From Altererythrobacter lutimaris (GTDB lineage: Bacteria > Pseudomonadota > Alphaproteobacteria > Sphingomonadales > Sphingomonadaceae): a stretch of DNA of 64,000 bases. The stretch's first letter is position 1, and every line of letters begins with the position of its first letter. The notes below the pieces were generated by a model that was given only the letters and a program-made list of their open reading frames with translations, made no database searches and was not told the origin of the DNA. The DNA lies in the NCBI RefSeq assembly GCF_013371495.1, contig NZ_JABWTA010000001.1:2392693-2456692 (forward strand). Direction: 5' to 3'. The position numbers and the translations under genes are program-made. This document shows, in pieces, positions 8,471 through 16,809 of the stretch.

Positions 8471-9025
8471 TTAAAGCCGCGGCAGTGTCACCCCGCGCTG
8501 GCCCATATATTTGCCCGCCCGGTCCTTATAGCTCGTCTCGCAGCGTTCATTGCCTTTGAGGAACAGGAACTGGCACGCGCCTTCATTGGCGTAGATCTTG
8601 GCCGGTAGCGGTGTAGTGTTGGAGAACTCAAGCGTCACATGGCCCTCCCAACCAGGCTCGAGCGGCGTCACATTCACGATGATCCCGCAGCGCGCATAGG
8701 TCGATTTGCCAAGGCAGATCACCAGCACATCTTCGGGCACGCGGAAATACTCGACTGTACGTGCCAGCGCGAAAGAGTTGGGCGGAATGATGCAGACATC
8801 GGTCTCGCGGTCGACGAGGCTTTCCGCATCGAATTTCTTCGGATCGACTGTGGCCGAGTTCACATTGGTGAAGATCTTGAACTCCGGCGCGACCCGCGCG
8901 TCATATCCATACGAGCTGAGGCCATAGCTGATTACGCCTTCGCGCCTTTGCGCTTCCACGAAAGGCTCGATCATGCCGTGCTCTTGCGCTTGCGTTCGAA
9001 TCCATTTGTCTGAGAGAATCGCCAT
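8471..9025 (-). CDS. dcd: dCTP deaminase
   Basis: The ATG at 9025 gives the standard 184-residue enzyme, beginning [13 protein letters not shown]; the open frame runs further upstream but without family similarity. Dcd deaminates dCTP to dUTP, feeding dTMP synthesis in the cytoplasm. The core motifs are clear: [10 protein letters not shown] (substrate-binding Ser and Arg), then [17 protein letters not shown] with the catalytic Glu, and the C-terminal [13 protein letters not shown]. The protein ends [12 protein letters not shown]. It is a stand-alone housekeeping gene, facing away from the methyltransferase at 9224. Confidence 0.95.
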   Translation of the reverse strand: MAILSDKWIRTQAQEHGMIEPFVEAQRREGVISYGLSSYGYDARVAPEFKIFTNVNSATVDPKKFDAESLVDRETDVCIIPPNSFALARTVEYFRVPEDVLVICLGKSTYARCGIIVNVTPLEPGWEGHVTLEFSNTTPLPAKIYANEGACQFLFLKGNERCETSYKDRAGKYMGQRGVTLPRL

Positions 9026-9189
9026 GCCACTCAGATTGCGCAAGCAGGCCTGAGGAGCAAGCGGTCCTCGCGCGTTATCCGGAAAGCAGTGCGCTGGGGC
9101 TTGGAATTTGCGCCAGGTCAAGGTTGAGCGACCGGATCGGAAGTACACTCTCATGCATTGACGGATTGACAAATGCGCAGGGCTTGCGC

Positions 9190-9209
9190 AAATTTGTCCG
9201 GACAAATTT
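9190..9209. promoter_or_regulatory. Perfect 20-bp operator palindrome before methyltransferase 1
   Basis: AAATTTGTCCGGACAAATTT is a perfect palindrome ending 14 bp before the ATG at 9224, just ahead of an AAGGAAG ribosome-binding site. The half-site TTGT...ACAA fits the TNGT/ACNA pattern of GntR-family (FadR-type) operators. Its right flank matches a second copy at 21715. The position suggests repression. Confidence 0.75.
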
Positions 9210-9223
9210 AAGGAAGAAGTACG

Positions 9224-10435
9224 ATGTCGGATCTCCCACCCCCTTACACTGCGCTGACGCGGCACCCTATGATGCCGCGCACAAGCCATGATGAAGCGGC
9301 GCGATTCAACTTCCTCACGCATTTCAACCGCTATCTTTCAGGCGCAATCGGGAAGGGCAACAAGCTTGCCTATGACAAGCGCGTGTTGCCTGCATTTGTT
9401 GAAAAACATGGGCGCGAGCCGGAGCATCGCTACGAAATCCGCGACGCGATGAATGAAGACCCGTGGCATCGTATGTGGTCCGCTTTGAAGCGCAACTCGA
9501 TGGAAATGCGCCAGCACAATGGCCGTCAGACGGTGCTGCGCCAGCTGGACGAGCTTGATGCACAGGCGCGCCAGTTCAACGAGCATTCCGGCATGCTGGA
9601 GCTGGATCCGACTGTCGAACAGCCGCATTACCAGACTGCAGTTGACATTCACTGCCAGCCCGGCGGCTATCACTCTGAAGAGCGCAGTGGCGATGTGACA
9701 GTTGGTGCGAATTATGATATCGGTCTGTTTGCGACCACTGGCGGCGCGCTGGGCGGACTTAATGATGGCGGCGGTCAGGCGATTGTCGAGTGGATCAAGA
9801 AAGAGCGCCCTGACTGGCAGCCACGCCGCATCCTCGATATCGGTGCAACGGTTGGTCATAACGCCGTCCCGCTGGCGCAAGCTTTCCCTGATGCGGAAGT
9901 GATTGCAATCGATACAGCTGCCGCATCGCTGCGTTATGGCGCGGCGCGCGCTGCATCGATGGGCGTCAAGAACATTAAGTTCGTGCAGGCTTCGGGCGAG
10001 GACCTGTCGCGCTGGGCTGACGGCTATTTCGACTGGGTGCAGACCACAATGTTCCTGCACGAGCTGTCGTCCAAAGCGATGCCGCGTATCCTCGCTGAAG
10101 CAAACCGCGTGCTGGCTCCGGGCGGCTTGATTTTCCATATCGAACAGCCCGAATACACTGACGAAATGCCACTGTTCGAGCAATTCATGCGCGACTGGGA
10201 TGCGTTCAATAATAATGAACCGTTCTGGTCTGCGATGCACGGTCAGGACTTAAAGCAAGTCATGGCGGATGCCGGCTTTGCGCGCGATGACCAGTTCACC
10301 GTGGGTGTTCGCGCGGTAGTCGATCCAGAGATTTTCCCGCCATCGCCTGACGAGGGCGAAGAAGACTTTGGCCGCGCTGCGATCTGGAACGCCTACGGCG
10401 CGTGGAAACCTCTCGCGCAGGCGGAAGCGGCGTGA
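9224..10435 (+). CDS. SAM-dependent methyltransferase 1 of the island
   Basis: This 403-residue protein has a helical N-terminal region (about 1-150) of unknown fold and a class I methyltransferase domain (about 170-370). The SAM site is DIGATVGHN near residue 205, a variant of the usual glycine-rich loop, followed by [12 protein letters not shown] and [17 protein letters not shown] paralogue with the same architecture lies at 26672 (DTGCTIGHN, SMFLHELSKK), and both share the FLHELS motif. It begins a plus-strand operon; its TGA overlaps the GTG of the next gene. The 20-bp palindrome just upstream implies regulation with the divergent unit at 21.8 kb. The acceptor of the methyl group is unknown; it could be a small catabolite or a lipid-like compound. 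Confidence 0.85.
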   Translation: MSDLPPPYTALTRHPMMPRTSHDEAARFNFLTHFNRYLSGAIGKGNKLAYDKRVLPAFVEKHGREPEHRYEIRDAMNEDPWHRMWSALKRNSMEMRQHNGRQTVLRQLDELDAQARQFNEHSGMLELDPTVEQPHYQTAVDIHCQPGGYHSEERSGDVTVGANYDIGLFATTGGALGGLNDGGGQAIVEWIKKERPDWQPRRILDIGATVGHNAVPLAQAFPDAEVIAIDTAAASLRYGAARAASMGVKNIKFVQASGEDLSRWADGYFDWVQTTMFLHELSSKAMPRILAEANRVLAPGGLIFHIEQPEYTDEMPLFEQFMRDWDAFNNNEPFWSAMHGQDLKQVMADAGFARDDQFTVGVRAVVDPEIFPPSPDEGEEDFGRAAIWNAYGAWKPLAQAEAA

Positions 10436-10803
10436 CAAGCCCGGACGATCCCGGCTTCGATTGGGTCGAGGCCTCTGGCAAGCGGGCCAAGGGCAAACGG
10501 CCTGAATACTTTTCCGATCCGGCGCTCGACAGGCTTTACTCGACAGTCTTTGCGCTGGCAGCGGAAGTCTCTGCTCTGCGCGAACGACAGGATACCGTTG
10601 AACGGCTGCTCGACGAAAAGGGCACGCTGCGCCGTGAAGACATCGACCGATACGAGCCAGACCGGGCTGCGGGAGACGAGCGCGGGCTCGCAACACGCGC
10701 TTACATCAACCGCATCATGCGGGGCTTCCAGCAGGAAGTTGAAGCGATGGAGGCGGCGGACCCGCCGATCATGGAGATCGTGGAAAAATTGTCGCGCGAA
10801 TAG
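10432..10803 (+). CDS. Small methyltransferase-partner protein 1
   Basis: I chose GTG 10432, which overlaps the TGA of the methyltransferase, giving 123 residues beginning [14 protein letters not shown]. No named family is recognised. The protein is charged and mostly helical, with a likely coiled-coil stretch (FALAAEVSALRERQDTVERLL, about residues 38-58). A shorter relative (27861-28115) follows the second methyltransferase in the same way; both carry a YFSDPALDRL/FFADPGMDRF-like segment and an ALAxEV/NLAQEV helix. Conserved pairing with the methyltransferase suggests a subunit or stabiliser. That is inference from position. Confidence 0.75.
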   Translation: MTSPDDPGFDWVEASGKRAKGKRPEYFSDPALDRLYSTVFALAAEVSALRERQDTVERLLDEKGTLRREDIDRYEPDRAAGDERGLATRAYINRIMRGFQQEVEAMEAADPPIMEIVEKLSRE

Positions 10804-10835
10804 GGATCTCGCTGCGGCAATAGGGGAGGGAAAAC

Positions 10836-11528
10836 GTGGAATTTCTTAACATGCATGAGCTCAGCATACTGCGCTGGGTTCATATCCTAGCGATGGTCTA
10901 TTGGCTGGGCGGCGAATGGGGCGTCTTCCAGACCAGCTATCATGTGACCAATCGCGATCTCAGCCTGGAAGAACGCAAGCGGCATATGGAAACCGCTTAC
11001 CGGATCGATATCCTTGCGCGTACAGGCATTGTCCTGCTGCTGCCGCTCGGGCTTCATATGGGCAAGCTCTATGGCTTTGTGCCCATGCTGGAAGGGGCGG
11101 GCATCTGGTGGATGTGGCTGTTCTTTGCCGTCTGGCTTGGCATGACCTGGACCGCTTTCTTCAAGCGCGAAACAGACATTGGCATCACTGTCACTAAAGC
11201 AGAGGAATTGCTGCGCTATCCGCTGATCATTGCGCTGTTTCTGTTTGCTTTCATGGCGATGGCAGGTTCCGGCCCGATTGAAGTCAGCGAAGGCAATCAC
11301 TGGTATCCATGGAAGATGGCGCTCTATGCATTTGCGCTTTGCATTGGATTGTTCTTGCGCCTCGTGATGCGGCGTTGGACAACACGCTTCCGGGTGCTCG
11401 CAGCGGGTCCCAATGCAGCGGAAGAAGCAGCATTGGAACGCGAGATCACGCAAGCGCGCTTTGCGGCCTATGTCTACTGGATTACCATCGCCTCGGTCTG
11501 TTTCCTTGGCGCGGTTAAACCGTTCTGA
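10836..11528 (+). CDS. CopD-like multi-pass membrane protein
   Basis: The GTG at 10836 follows a good GGGAGGG site and gives 230 residues; ATG 10851 is an alternative. About six hydrophobic helices are visible. The first contains RWVHILAMVYWLGGEWGVF, with the His and Trp-Gly-Gly pattern of CopD/DUF2269-type membrane proteins, which in some relatives bind haem or copper. Helices near residues 55-75, 85-105, 125-145, 160-180 and 210-228 follow. It lies 32 bp after the small partner gene and 33 bp before the Tat-exported amidase homologue. A redox or metal role in the membrane is possible; none is shown. Confidence 0.7.
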   Translation: MEFLNMHELSILRWVHILAMVYWLGGEWGVFQTSYHVTNRDLSLEERKRHMETAYRIDILARTGIVLLLPLGLHMGKLYGFVPMLEGAGIWWMWLFFAVWLGMTWTAFFKRETDIGITVTKAEELLRYPLIIALFLFAFMAMAGSGPIEVSEGNHWYPWKMALYAFALCIGLFLRLVMRRWTTRFRVLAAGPNAAEEAALEREITQARFAAYVYWITIASVCFLGAVKPF

Positions 11529-11561
11529 GGCAAGACGCGTAACGACAAAGGAGAGCCGGTT

Positions 11562-12701
11562 ATGGACCGTCGGACATTGTTAGGGGCGGGTGCGGCCGCA
11601 AGTGCTGCTGGTGCTTTCAGCTGGACCCAGTTTGCCTCACCTGCAGTGGCGGCGGAAGCGAAGCCCGGTTCGACTGAGATCAACATGCGCTCTGACGGCA
11701 CATACGATACTGTACCGCTGAAGAAAGACACGATCTCGCTCGCTGTGGCGCAAACGCGTGTGGTCCCTGTCGAGCTTGGCAATATCAAGCAGACGCGCCG
11801 CGCAAATGTGCAACATATGTGCGATGTGATCGACATCGCGAACGGCTTCTCAGGCGCGAAGGACCTCATCTGCTTTCACGAGTTTCCTATCACCGGATAC
11901 CGACATGTCTGGGACTTGGGTGATGCGCGTAAGATCGCAATCGAAGTACCGGGCGAAGAGACGGAGATGCTCGCTGCAAAAGCCAGGGAATATGGCAGCT
12001 ACATCGTATTCGGGTCCTATGTTCGCGACCCTGCATGGCCAAAACGCTTGCTCAGCATCACGACGATTATCGATGACACCGGCACGATCATCGCCAAAGA
12101 CTGGAAGGCGCGCAATCTGAAGGGCTTCTTCCCCGGTGGGCGTGAGCTATTCACAACGACGATCTACGATGTGCTCGACGAATACGTTGAACGTTATGGC
12201 TGGGACGAGGTTGTCCCGGTGATCCGCACACCGATCGGCAATCTCTACACCAGCTCCTCGCAGCGTGAGCCCGAGCTGTTCCGAGCAGCTGCGATGAAAG
12301 GCACGGAGATCATGCTGCGCACAGCGACCGGCAATTATGGCGAGCTCGATATCCGCGCTGTTTCTTTCTACAACAGCGTCTATTCAACCATCGCGAATAA
12401 CTCCGCATCGCCGGAGAACGAATACTACCTTGCGGATTCCAATCCCGGCTATGCCGGCATTGTCGGACCGGATGGCGAATTCTTCGAGAAAGCCGAAACC
12501 GACAATGAAACGCTGGTCTACGGCCGCATACCAATTGGCGATTTTCGCGCGCGCCACCGCCAGCCGATTGTCCATAGTGAGCTGGTGATGCCGGTTTATG
12601 ACAAATATCGCAGCCCCTATGGCCCGAACCTGATTGCTGACTATCAGCCGACCGATACCGCCGATGCGGGGCGCTATCTGCGTTCGAAGACGCGCTGGTA
12701 A
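11562..12701 (+). CDS. Tat-exported amidase (nitrilase superfamily) homologue lacking catalytic Cys
   Basis: This 379-residue protein starts at ATG 11562 behind AAAGGAGAG. Residues 1-31 look like a Tat signal (DRRTLLG, then a small-residue core ending AVAA). The rest resembles aliphatic amidases/formamidases: the catalytic Glu in ICFHEFP, the Lys region DWKARNLKGFFPGG, and AAAMKGTEIMLR after the nucleophile elbow. Where AmiE-type enzymes carry I-C-D-D-G-N-Y-P-E, this one reads S-S-S-Q-R-E-P-E, so the nucleophile position is Ser231, not Cys. Hydrolysis by the usual thioester route is therefore not expected. It may be a Ser-dependent hydrolase, a binding protein or a pseudoenzyme. Export separates it from the cytoplasmic enzymes of the operon. 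Confidence 0.75.
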   Translation: MDRRTLLGAGAAASAAGAFSWTQFASPAVAAEAKPGSTEINMRSDGTYDTVPLKKDTISLAVAQTRVVPVELGNIKQTRRANVQHMCDVIDIANGFSGAKDLICFHEFPITGYRHVWDLGDARKIAIEVPGEETEMLAAKAREYGSYIVFGSYVRDPAWPKRLLSITTIIDDTGTIIAKDWKARNLKGFFPGGRELFTTTIYDVLDEYVERYGWDEVVPVIRTPIGNLYTSSSQREPELFRAAAMKGTEIMLRTATGNYGELDIRAVSFYNSVYSTIANNSASPENEYYLADSNPGYAGIVGPDGEFFEKAETDNETLVYGRIPIGDFRARHRQPIVHSELVMPVYDKYRSPYGPNLIADYQPTDTADAGRYLRSKTRW

Positions 12702-12728
12702 TCGCGCTGCAAATCAAGGGAATATTGC

Positions 12729-13037
12729 ATGCCTGCCTATATGATCGTTACCGCCAGTATCAAAGATCGCGATGCCTTTATTGCAGGCTATGGCGCAAAG
12801 GCGGCTGAGCTTGTGACGCAATTCGGCGGCGAGTATCTGCTGCGCGGTCCGGGTGCGGAATTGCTTGAAGGCGATTTCGGCGAGGGCGCAGGAATGGTGA
12901 TCTCGAAATGGCCTGATAGGGAAGCGGCCAAGCGCTTCTGGAACAGCCCGGAATATGCGGAAGCAAAGAAGTTGCGCGAGGGCATTGCGGACTGTCAGGT
13001 GCTGCTGATTGACGGACCGGAACTTACCGCTTCATAG
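12729..13037 (+). CDS. DUF1330-type protein (ABM ferredoxin-like fold)
   Basis: This 102-residue cytoplasmic protein starts MPAYMIVTASIKDRDAF, the typical opening of DUF1330 proteins, which adopt a dimeric alpha/beta-barrel (antibiotic-biosynthesis-monooxygenase-like) fold. The conserved RFWNSPEYAEAKKLRE segment is clear at about 74-89. It is the fifth gene of the operon, with AAGGGA upstream. A longer, apparently exported relative (FWNSKVYQEEIIKLR) lies at 26178 in the divergent unit. The biochemical role of the family is not established. Confidence 0.85.
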   Translation: MPAYMIVTASIKDRDAFIAGYGAKAAELVTQFGGEYLLRGPGAELLEGDFGEGAGMVISKWPDREAAKRFWNSPEYAEAKKLREGIADCQVLLIDGPELTAS

Positions 13038-13047
13038 AAGCGAGGCA

Positions 13048-14133
13048 ATGAAGCCTGAAACACAGTCAGAGCGCGATCTGTTCGCAGGCGATCTCTATGG
13101 CGAGATGTATCAGGCCGAGCAAAGCGATGCGCCAACGCGCTTTGCCTTTGCAGATATCATTCCCGGTCTTCTGACGTGCCTGGTTGCGAGCCTTGCTGCG
13201 TTGTGGCTGTCAGAGCATTATGGCTTTCCCGCTGTGCTTTTGGGCCTCATCATCGGGCTTGCGCTGAACTTTCTGTCCGAACTTCCTTCGCTGGGTGCAG
13301 GCCTCGATTTTGCATCGCGTCACTTCCTGCGGATTGGGATCGTGTTGTTGGGGCTGCAAGTCACCTGGGCAGAGATCAGCGGGATGGGCTGGACACCGTT
13401 TCTCGGGCTTTTCGTAATTATGGGCGCTGCTTTTGCGGCAGGTCTCGTCGCTTCCAGCTTGGTCGGGCAGGGGCGCTATGCTGGCGTTCTCGCAGGCGGT
13501 GCGACGGCCATTTGCGGCGCGTCTGCTGCGTTGGCGATTTACGGTGTGATCGGCAAGGAGCGGCTCGATCCTTCGCGCTTCACCATCACACTGGTTGGGG
13601 TGGCTTTGGCGAGCGCACTGGCGCTGACGACATATCCGCTGATCGCGGCAGGACTCGGATTGAGCGATAGTCAGGCGGGCTATCTGGTCGGCTCCTCGAT
13701 CCATGACGTCGCGCAAGCGATTGGCGGGGGCTATGCGATTTCAGATATTGCTGGCGATCAGGCGACGATTGTAAAACTCGCGCGCGTGGCTTTGCTGGCC
13801 CCGGTTGTCGCGCTGGTGGCGATCTTGCTTGGCAGTGCGGGTGAGGCAAGTGGATCGCGACCAATCTGGCGGCGGCTAACTCTACCGTGGTTCATTACGG
13901 CTTTCCTCGCGCTCGTGGTTGTCAACTCGCTGGTGAACCTGCCGCCTGGACTAGCCGAACCGGGCCTCGATGCAGCAAAGTTCCTGCTGCTGCTGGCGGT
14001 CACGGCTACGGCTATGCGCAGCCGGATGGGTTTGCTGTTGGAAGCGGGATGGCGTCCGCTAGTGCCGGTTTTCGCTGCAACGCTCGCAAGTTTCCTCGCC
14101 GCGCTGGCGGTGACTCTAACAGTGATTGCCTAA
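13048..14133 (+). CDS. YeiH/UPF0324 family putative sulfate (anion) exporter
   Basis: ATG 13048 with an upstream GCGAGG gives 361 residues with about ten membrane helices. Family landmarks are FPAVLLGLIIGLALN, FLRIGIVLLGLQV, AGGATAICGASAALAI and GSSIHDVAQAIGGGYAIS. Relatives are annotated as putative sulfate or sulfonate/anion exporters, mostly without direct proof. It is the last gene of the 9224 operon, 10 bp after the DUF1330-type gene, and its TAA overlaps the end of the convergent Lrp gene. In this setting it may export an anion released by the pathway, which is inference. Confidence 0.85.
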   Translation: MKPETQSERDLFAGDLYGEMYQAEQSDAPTRFAFADIIPGLLTCLVASLAALWLSEHYGFPAVLLGLIIGLALNFLSELPSLGAGLDFASRHFLRIGIVLLGLQVTWAEISGMGWTPFLGLFVIMGAAFAAGLVASSLVGQGRYAGVLAGGATAICGASAALAIYGVIGKERLDPSRFTITLVGVALASALALTTYPLIAAGLGLSDSQAGYLVGSSIHDVAQAIGGGYAISDIAGDQATIVKLARVALLAPVVALVAILLGSAGEASGSRPIWRRLTLPWFITAFLALVVVNSLVNLPPGLAEPGLDAAKFLLLLAVTATAMRSRMGLLLEAGWRPLVPVFAATLASFLAALAVTLTVIA

Positions 14134-14606
14134 CTCGGCCGCGGCAGTGCTGTGCTCGCTTTCATCTCTTCCATGGAGAACGTCGTGGTCACATCGATCA
14201 GGCCTGGCACGCGCGCGATCAGCTTTCGATAGACTTGGTCGTAATCCGCAATATCGCGCACGCGGACTTTGAGCATGTAATCGACATCGCCTGCCATCCG
14301 GTGGCACTCCATGACCTGATCGATTTCTGAGATGGCATTGGCGAACAGAGCGAGCCACTCGGGATCATGCCGGTTGGTGCGGATCGCGACGAATGCGGTC
14401 GAGGCGAAACCGATCTTCGCAGGATCAACAATCGCGACCCGGCGCGCAATGACCCCTGCTTCTTCCATTTGCTTGATCCGCCGCCAGCACGGATTGGCGG
14501 ACAGGCCCACCTGATCGGCGATATCCTGGACGGATAGGGACGCGTTACGTTGAAGAAGTGCTAAGATCGCCCAGTCACGATCATCCAGTTCGAAATTCGA
14601 TCTCAT
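14130..14606 (-). CDS. Lrp/AsnC family transcriptional regulator
   Basis: This 158-residue regulator starts MRSNFELDDRDWAILALLQ and has an N-terminal helix-turn-helix (SVQDIADQVGLSANPCWRRIKQM) followed by the RAM/AsnC ligand domain (FVAIRTNRHDPEWL, CHRMAGDVDYMLKV). These proteins form dimers to octamers and respond to amino acids or related metabolites. It lies between the first and second units of the catabolic island. Two perfect palindromes sit directly upstream, so autoregulation is likely. It may control neighbours in response to an amino-acid-like catabolite, although its own palindromes differ from the TTGTCCGGACAA operator. Confidence 0.9.
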   Translation of the reverse strand: MRSNFELDDRDWAILALLQRNASLSVQDIADQVGLSANPCWRRIKQMEEAGVIARRVAIVDPAKIGFASTAFVAIRTNRHDPEWLALFANAISEIDQVMECHRMAGDVDYMLKVRVRDIADYDQVYRKLIARVPGLIDVTTTFSMEEMKASTALPRPS

Positions 14607-14607
14607 T

Positions 14608-14666
14608 CTTGGGAAAATATCCCAAGTTAACCGAGATTACCAGATCACTTTGGGAGAAATTTCTCC
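14608..14666. promoter_or_regulatory. Two palindromes in the Lrp-gene promoter region
   Basis: CTTGGGA-AAATA-TCCCAAG (14608-14626) starts two bases upstream of the Lrp start codon, and GGAGAAATTTCTCC (14653-14666) is a perfect 14-bp palindrome further up. Between divergent genes they are good candidates for Lrp-type autoregulatory sites. Confidence 0.55.
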
Positions 14667-14744
14667 TGCGGCGGTGGTATAGCTGCGCTTGATCGTATCG
14701 CCAGCCAATTCATCACCACATTAAACCCAGGGGCCAGTCCTTCC

Positions 14745-14990
14745 ATGATCGACCGTCTGTCAGACGCCTTTACCGAACATCCCGCCAGCGTTGGCGAGAC
14801 TTATGGCGAGCATTTTGTCCACGCGAACAGCTTTGGCATTCGCATGATCCTGGGAGGCATTGCCTGCATGTTGCACGGCTTCCTGCCATTTCTCTTTGTG
14901 AAAACAGGCAGCAAGCAGATCGAAACGCTGCACGGCAGGATGATCGTCAATCGCAGCAAGCTGCCAGCACCGATCGATTTTGTGATTTAG
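14745..14990 (+). CDS. DUF6356 family small membrane protein
   Basis: This 81-residue protein fits the DUF6356 pattern of sphingomonads: FTEHPASVGETYGEHF at the start, one hydrophobic helix (ILGGIACMLHGFLPFLFV, about 38-55), then TGSKQIETLHGRMI. The function of the family is unknown. It is divergent from the Lrp gene, and its stop overlaps the stop of the convergent VOC lipoprotein gene. It is common in Erythrobacteraceae genomes, so it may not belong to the catabolic island. Confidence 0.8.
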   Translation: MIDRLSDAFTEHPASVGETYGEHFVHANSFGIRMILGGIACMLHGFLPFLFVKTGSKQIETLHGRMIVNRSKLPAPIDFVI

Positions 14991-15625
14991 TCGAGGAGCT
15001 GGTTGATCTCGACCGCGATGCCGTCGGGATCGAACACATTGCAGCCCCGTACACGGATATCCGGACGCCCATCGCGGCCTGGATAGACCTGCAGGCGCGG
15101 CGGGCCGGTCATCAACGTCCCTTCAACCGCTGCGGCCGCAGCGCAGCGGGCATCCGCATCATCGGTATTGACGACCATCAAGGCCATGCCGGAGCTAAGG
15201 CGTGTCGGATAAGGCTCGTCGACATCAGGCAGCGGAGGGTCGAGCGGCTGCAACAAGCCTACCCAGCCCAGGTAAGGATCATTGCCATTGAGCAGGACAA
15301 GCCTCGCCTTTGTGCCGGGCTCACCGACCGGCAGATTTACGCCTGATAGCGTCACTTCGACGTCGTAGTTGAGCTCCAAGCCGAGTGCATCGCGCCAGAA
15401 AGCCAGGCTCTTGTCCATGTCGCGTACGATGATCGAAGCGCGGCGCACATCTGTGGGAAGCGGCGTTGCGATTTCGACCCCGTCCATTGCGCGCCGCTCG
15501 GATTGGGAGGTGATCTCTGCCTCTGCGACGGGCGCCTCGACCGTCTGATTGTAGTTATTGACAGTGCAGCCGCTCAGCAATGCGAGTGCCCCCAATGCGA
15601 TCCCCCGTCCAAGACATGTCCTCAT
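14987..15625 (-). CDS. VOC/glyoxalase-fold lipoprotein
   Basis: The 212-residue product begins with a signal peptide and lipobox (ALLSGC, Cys20), so it should be lipid-anchored outside the inner membrane. After a linker, residues about 60-212 form a vicinal-oxygen-chelate domain: RRASIIVRDMDKSLAFWRDALGLELNYD, then a second half ending GCNVFDPDGIAVEINQLLD. Possible metal ligands are the terminal Glu and residues in the paired half. It is the last gene of the seven-gene minus-strand unit and overlaps the CoA-transferase gene by ATGA. VOC enzymes are usually cytoplasmic, so an extracytoplasmic one in a catabolic operon is odd. It may bind rather than convert the substrate. Confidence 0.8.
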   Translation of the reverse strand: MRTCLGRGIALGALALLSGCTVNNYNQTVEAPVAEAEITSQSERRAMDGVEIATPLPTDVRRASIIVRDMDKSLAFWRDALGLELNYDVEVTLSGVNLPVGEPGTKARLVLLNGNDPYLGWVGLLQPLDPPLPDVDEPYPTRLSSGMALMVVNTDDADARCAAAAAVEGTLMTGPPRLQVYPGRDGRPDIRVRGCNVFDPDGIAVEINQLLD

Positions 15626-16809
15626 CCATTCTCTCCCACCGCGCCGTTCCCGATCAAGGCTTCGATCCGGTCGGCATCATAGCCCAGCGCTGAGAGAACT
15701 TCGCGCGCATCCTGGCCGGGTGTAGGAAGCCTTTGAGGCGAGCCAATTCGCTTGCCGCTCATCTCCAGCGGCACGGTCGGCAGACGTACGGGTGTGCCAT
15801 CATCGAGTGTAACATGTTCGAGGCCCCCTTCAGCCAGATGAGGATCCTCGAACATGTCTTGCGGCTTGCCAATCGGCGCGAAAGGCAGGCCCGTCCCGTC
15901 GAGCTTGGCGATGACTTCCTCAGCGGTGAACTGTCCGATCAGTTCGCGGATCTGCGGCATGATCGTGTCGCGTGCTTTCACGCGGCTGTTGTTTTCGCGC
16001 AGAGATTCGTCCGCCCACAGTTCGTCCAAGCCGAACAGCTTACAGAACTTCTCCCACAAGGCATCGGTGACGACCCCGATGAATACTGGATCGGTCTTGG
16101 TTTCAAACACATCATAGATCGCCCAGGCCGAAACGCGCGCGGGCATCGGCGCTGCCGGTGTGCCGGTCACGGCATATTGCGCCATATGCTGGCCGACCAA
16201 GTAAATCGTAGTTTCGAATAGCGAAGCGACGACCTTCTGCCCATTGCCGGTGCGGTGGCGCTCTTCCAGCGCAGCAAGCACACCGATCACGCCGAACATG
16301 CCGCCGGTCACATCGATCACGCTTGCACCCGCGCGCAAGGGTTTGCCTGGAGGACCTGTCATGTAAGCAAGCCCGCCCATCATCTGCGCGACTTCATCTA
16401 ATGCCGTGCGGTTTTCATACGGGCCAGGAAGGAAGCCTTTCTCGCTGCAATAGATCAGGCGCGGATTGGCTTCAGAACAAGCTCCATAGGACAGGCCCAG
16501 CCGATCGAGAGCGCCGGGGCGGAAATTCTCGACCAGAATATCAGCGCCTGCGATCAAATCCTTGGCAACGGCGATCCCTTCATCGCTCTTCAGGTCCAGG
16601 CAGATTGACTGCTTGCCGCGATTGTACATCGGAAAATAGCCTGCGCCTGAACCGAGCAAGCGCCGCGTGCGGTCGCCGCCGATGGGCTCGATCCGCACAA
16701 TCTCTGCGCCAAGCCCTGCAAGGATATGGCCGACCGTCGGCCCCATCACCATATGCGTGAACTCGATGACCTTGATGCCTGCAAGCGGTGTGGGTGCAGT
16801 CTCGCTCAT
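15622..16809 (-). CDS. Class III (CaiB/BaiF) CoA transferase
   Basis: This 395-residue enzyme has the family opening (LAGIKVIEFTHMVMGPTVGHILAGLGAEIVRIEP), the CLDLKSDEG segment and the nucleophile motif NRTALDEVAQMMGG, with Asp138 expected to form the acyl anhydride. Class III transferases move CoA between carboxylic acids without free CoA hydrolysis. Start and stop overlap both neighbours by ATGA, so it should be translated together with the HMG-CoA-lyase-like gene. The pair suggests that a dicarboxylic hydroxy acid is activated to its CoA ester and then cleaved, as in citramalate or itaconate breakdown. Its acids are not identifiable from sequence. Confidence 0.9.
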   Translation of the reverse strand: MSETAPTPLAGIKVIEFTHMVMGPTVGHILAGLGAEIVRIEPIGGDRTRRLLGSGAGYFPMYNRGKQSICLDLKSDEGIAVAKDLIAGADILVENFRPGALDRLGLSYGACSEANPRLIYCSEKGFLPGPYENRTALDEVAQMMGGLAYMTGPPGKPLRAGASVIDVTGGMFGVIGVLAALEERHRTGNGQKVVASLFETTIYLVGQHMAQYAVTGTPAAPMPARVSAWAIYDVFETKTDPVFIGVVTDALWEKFCKLFGLDELWADESLRENNSRVKARDTIMPQIRELIGQFTAEEVIAKLDGTGLPFAPIGKPQDMFEDPHLAEGGLEHVTLDDGTPVRLPTVPLEMSGKRIGSPQRLPTPGQDAREVLSALGYDADRIEALIGNGAVGENG

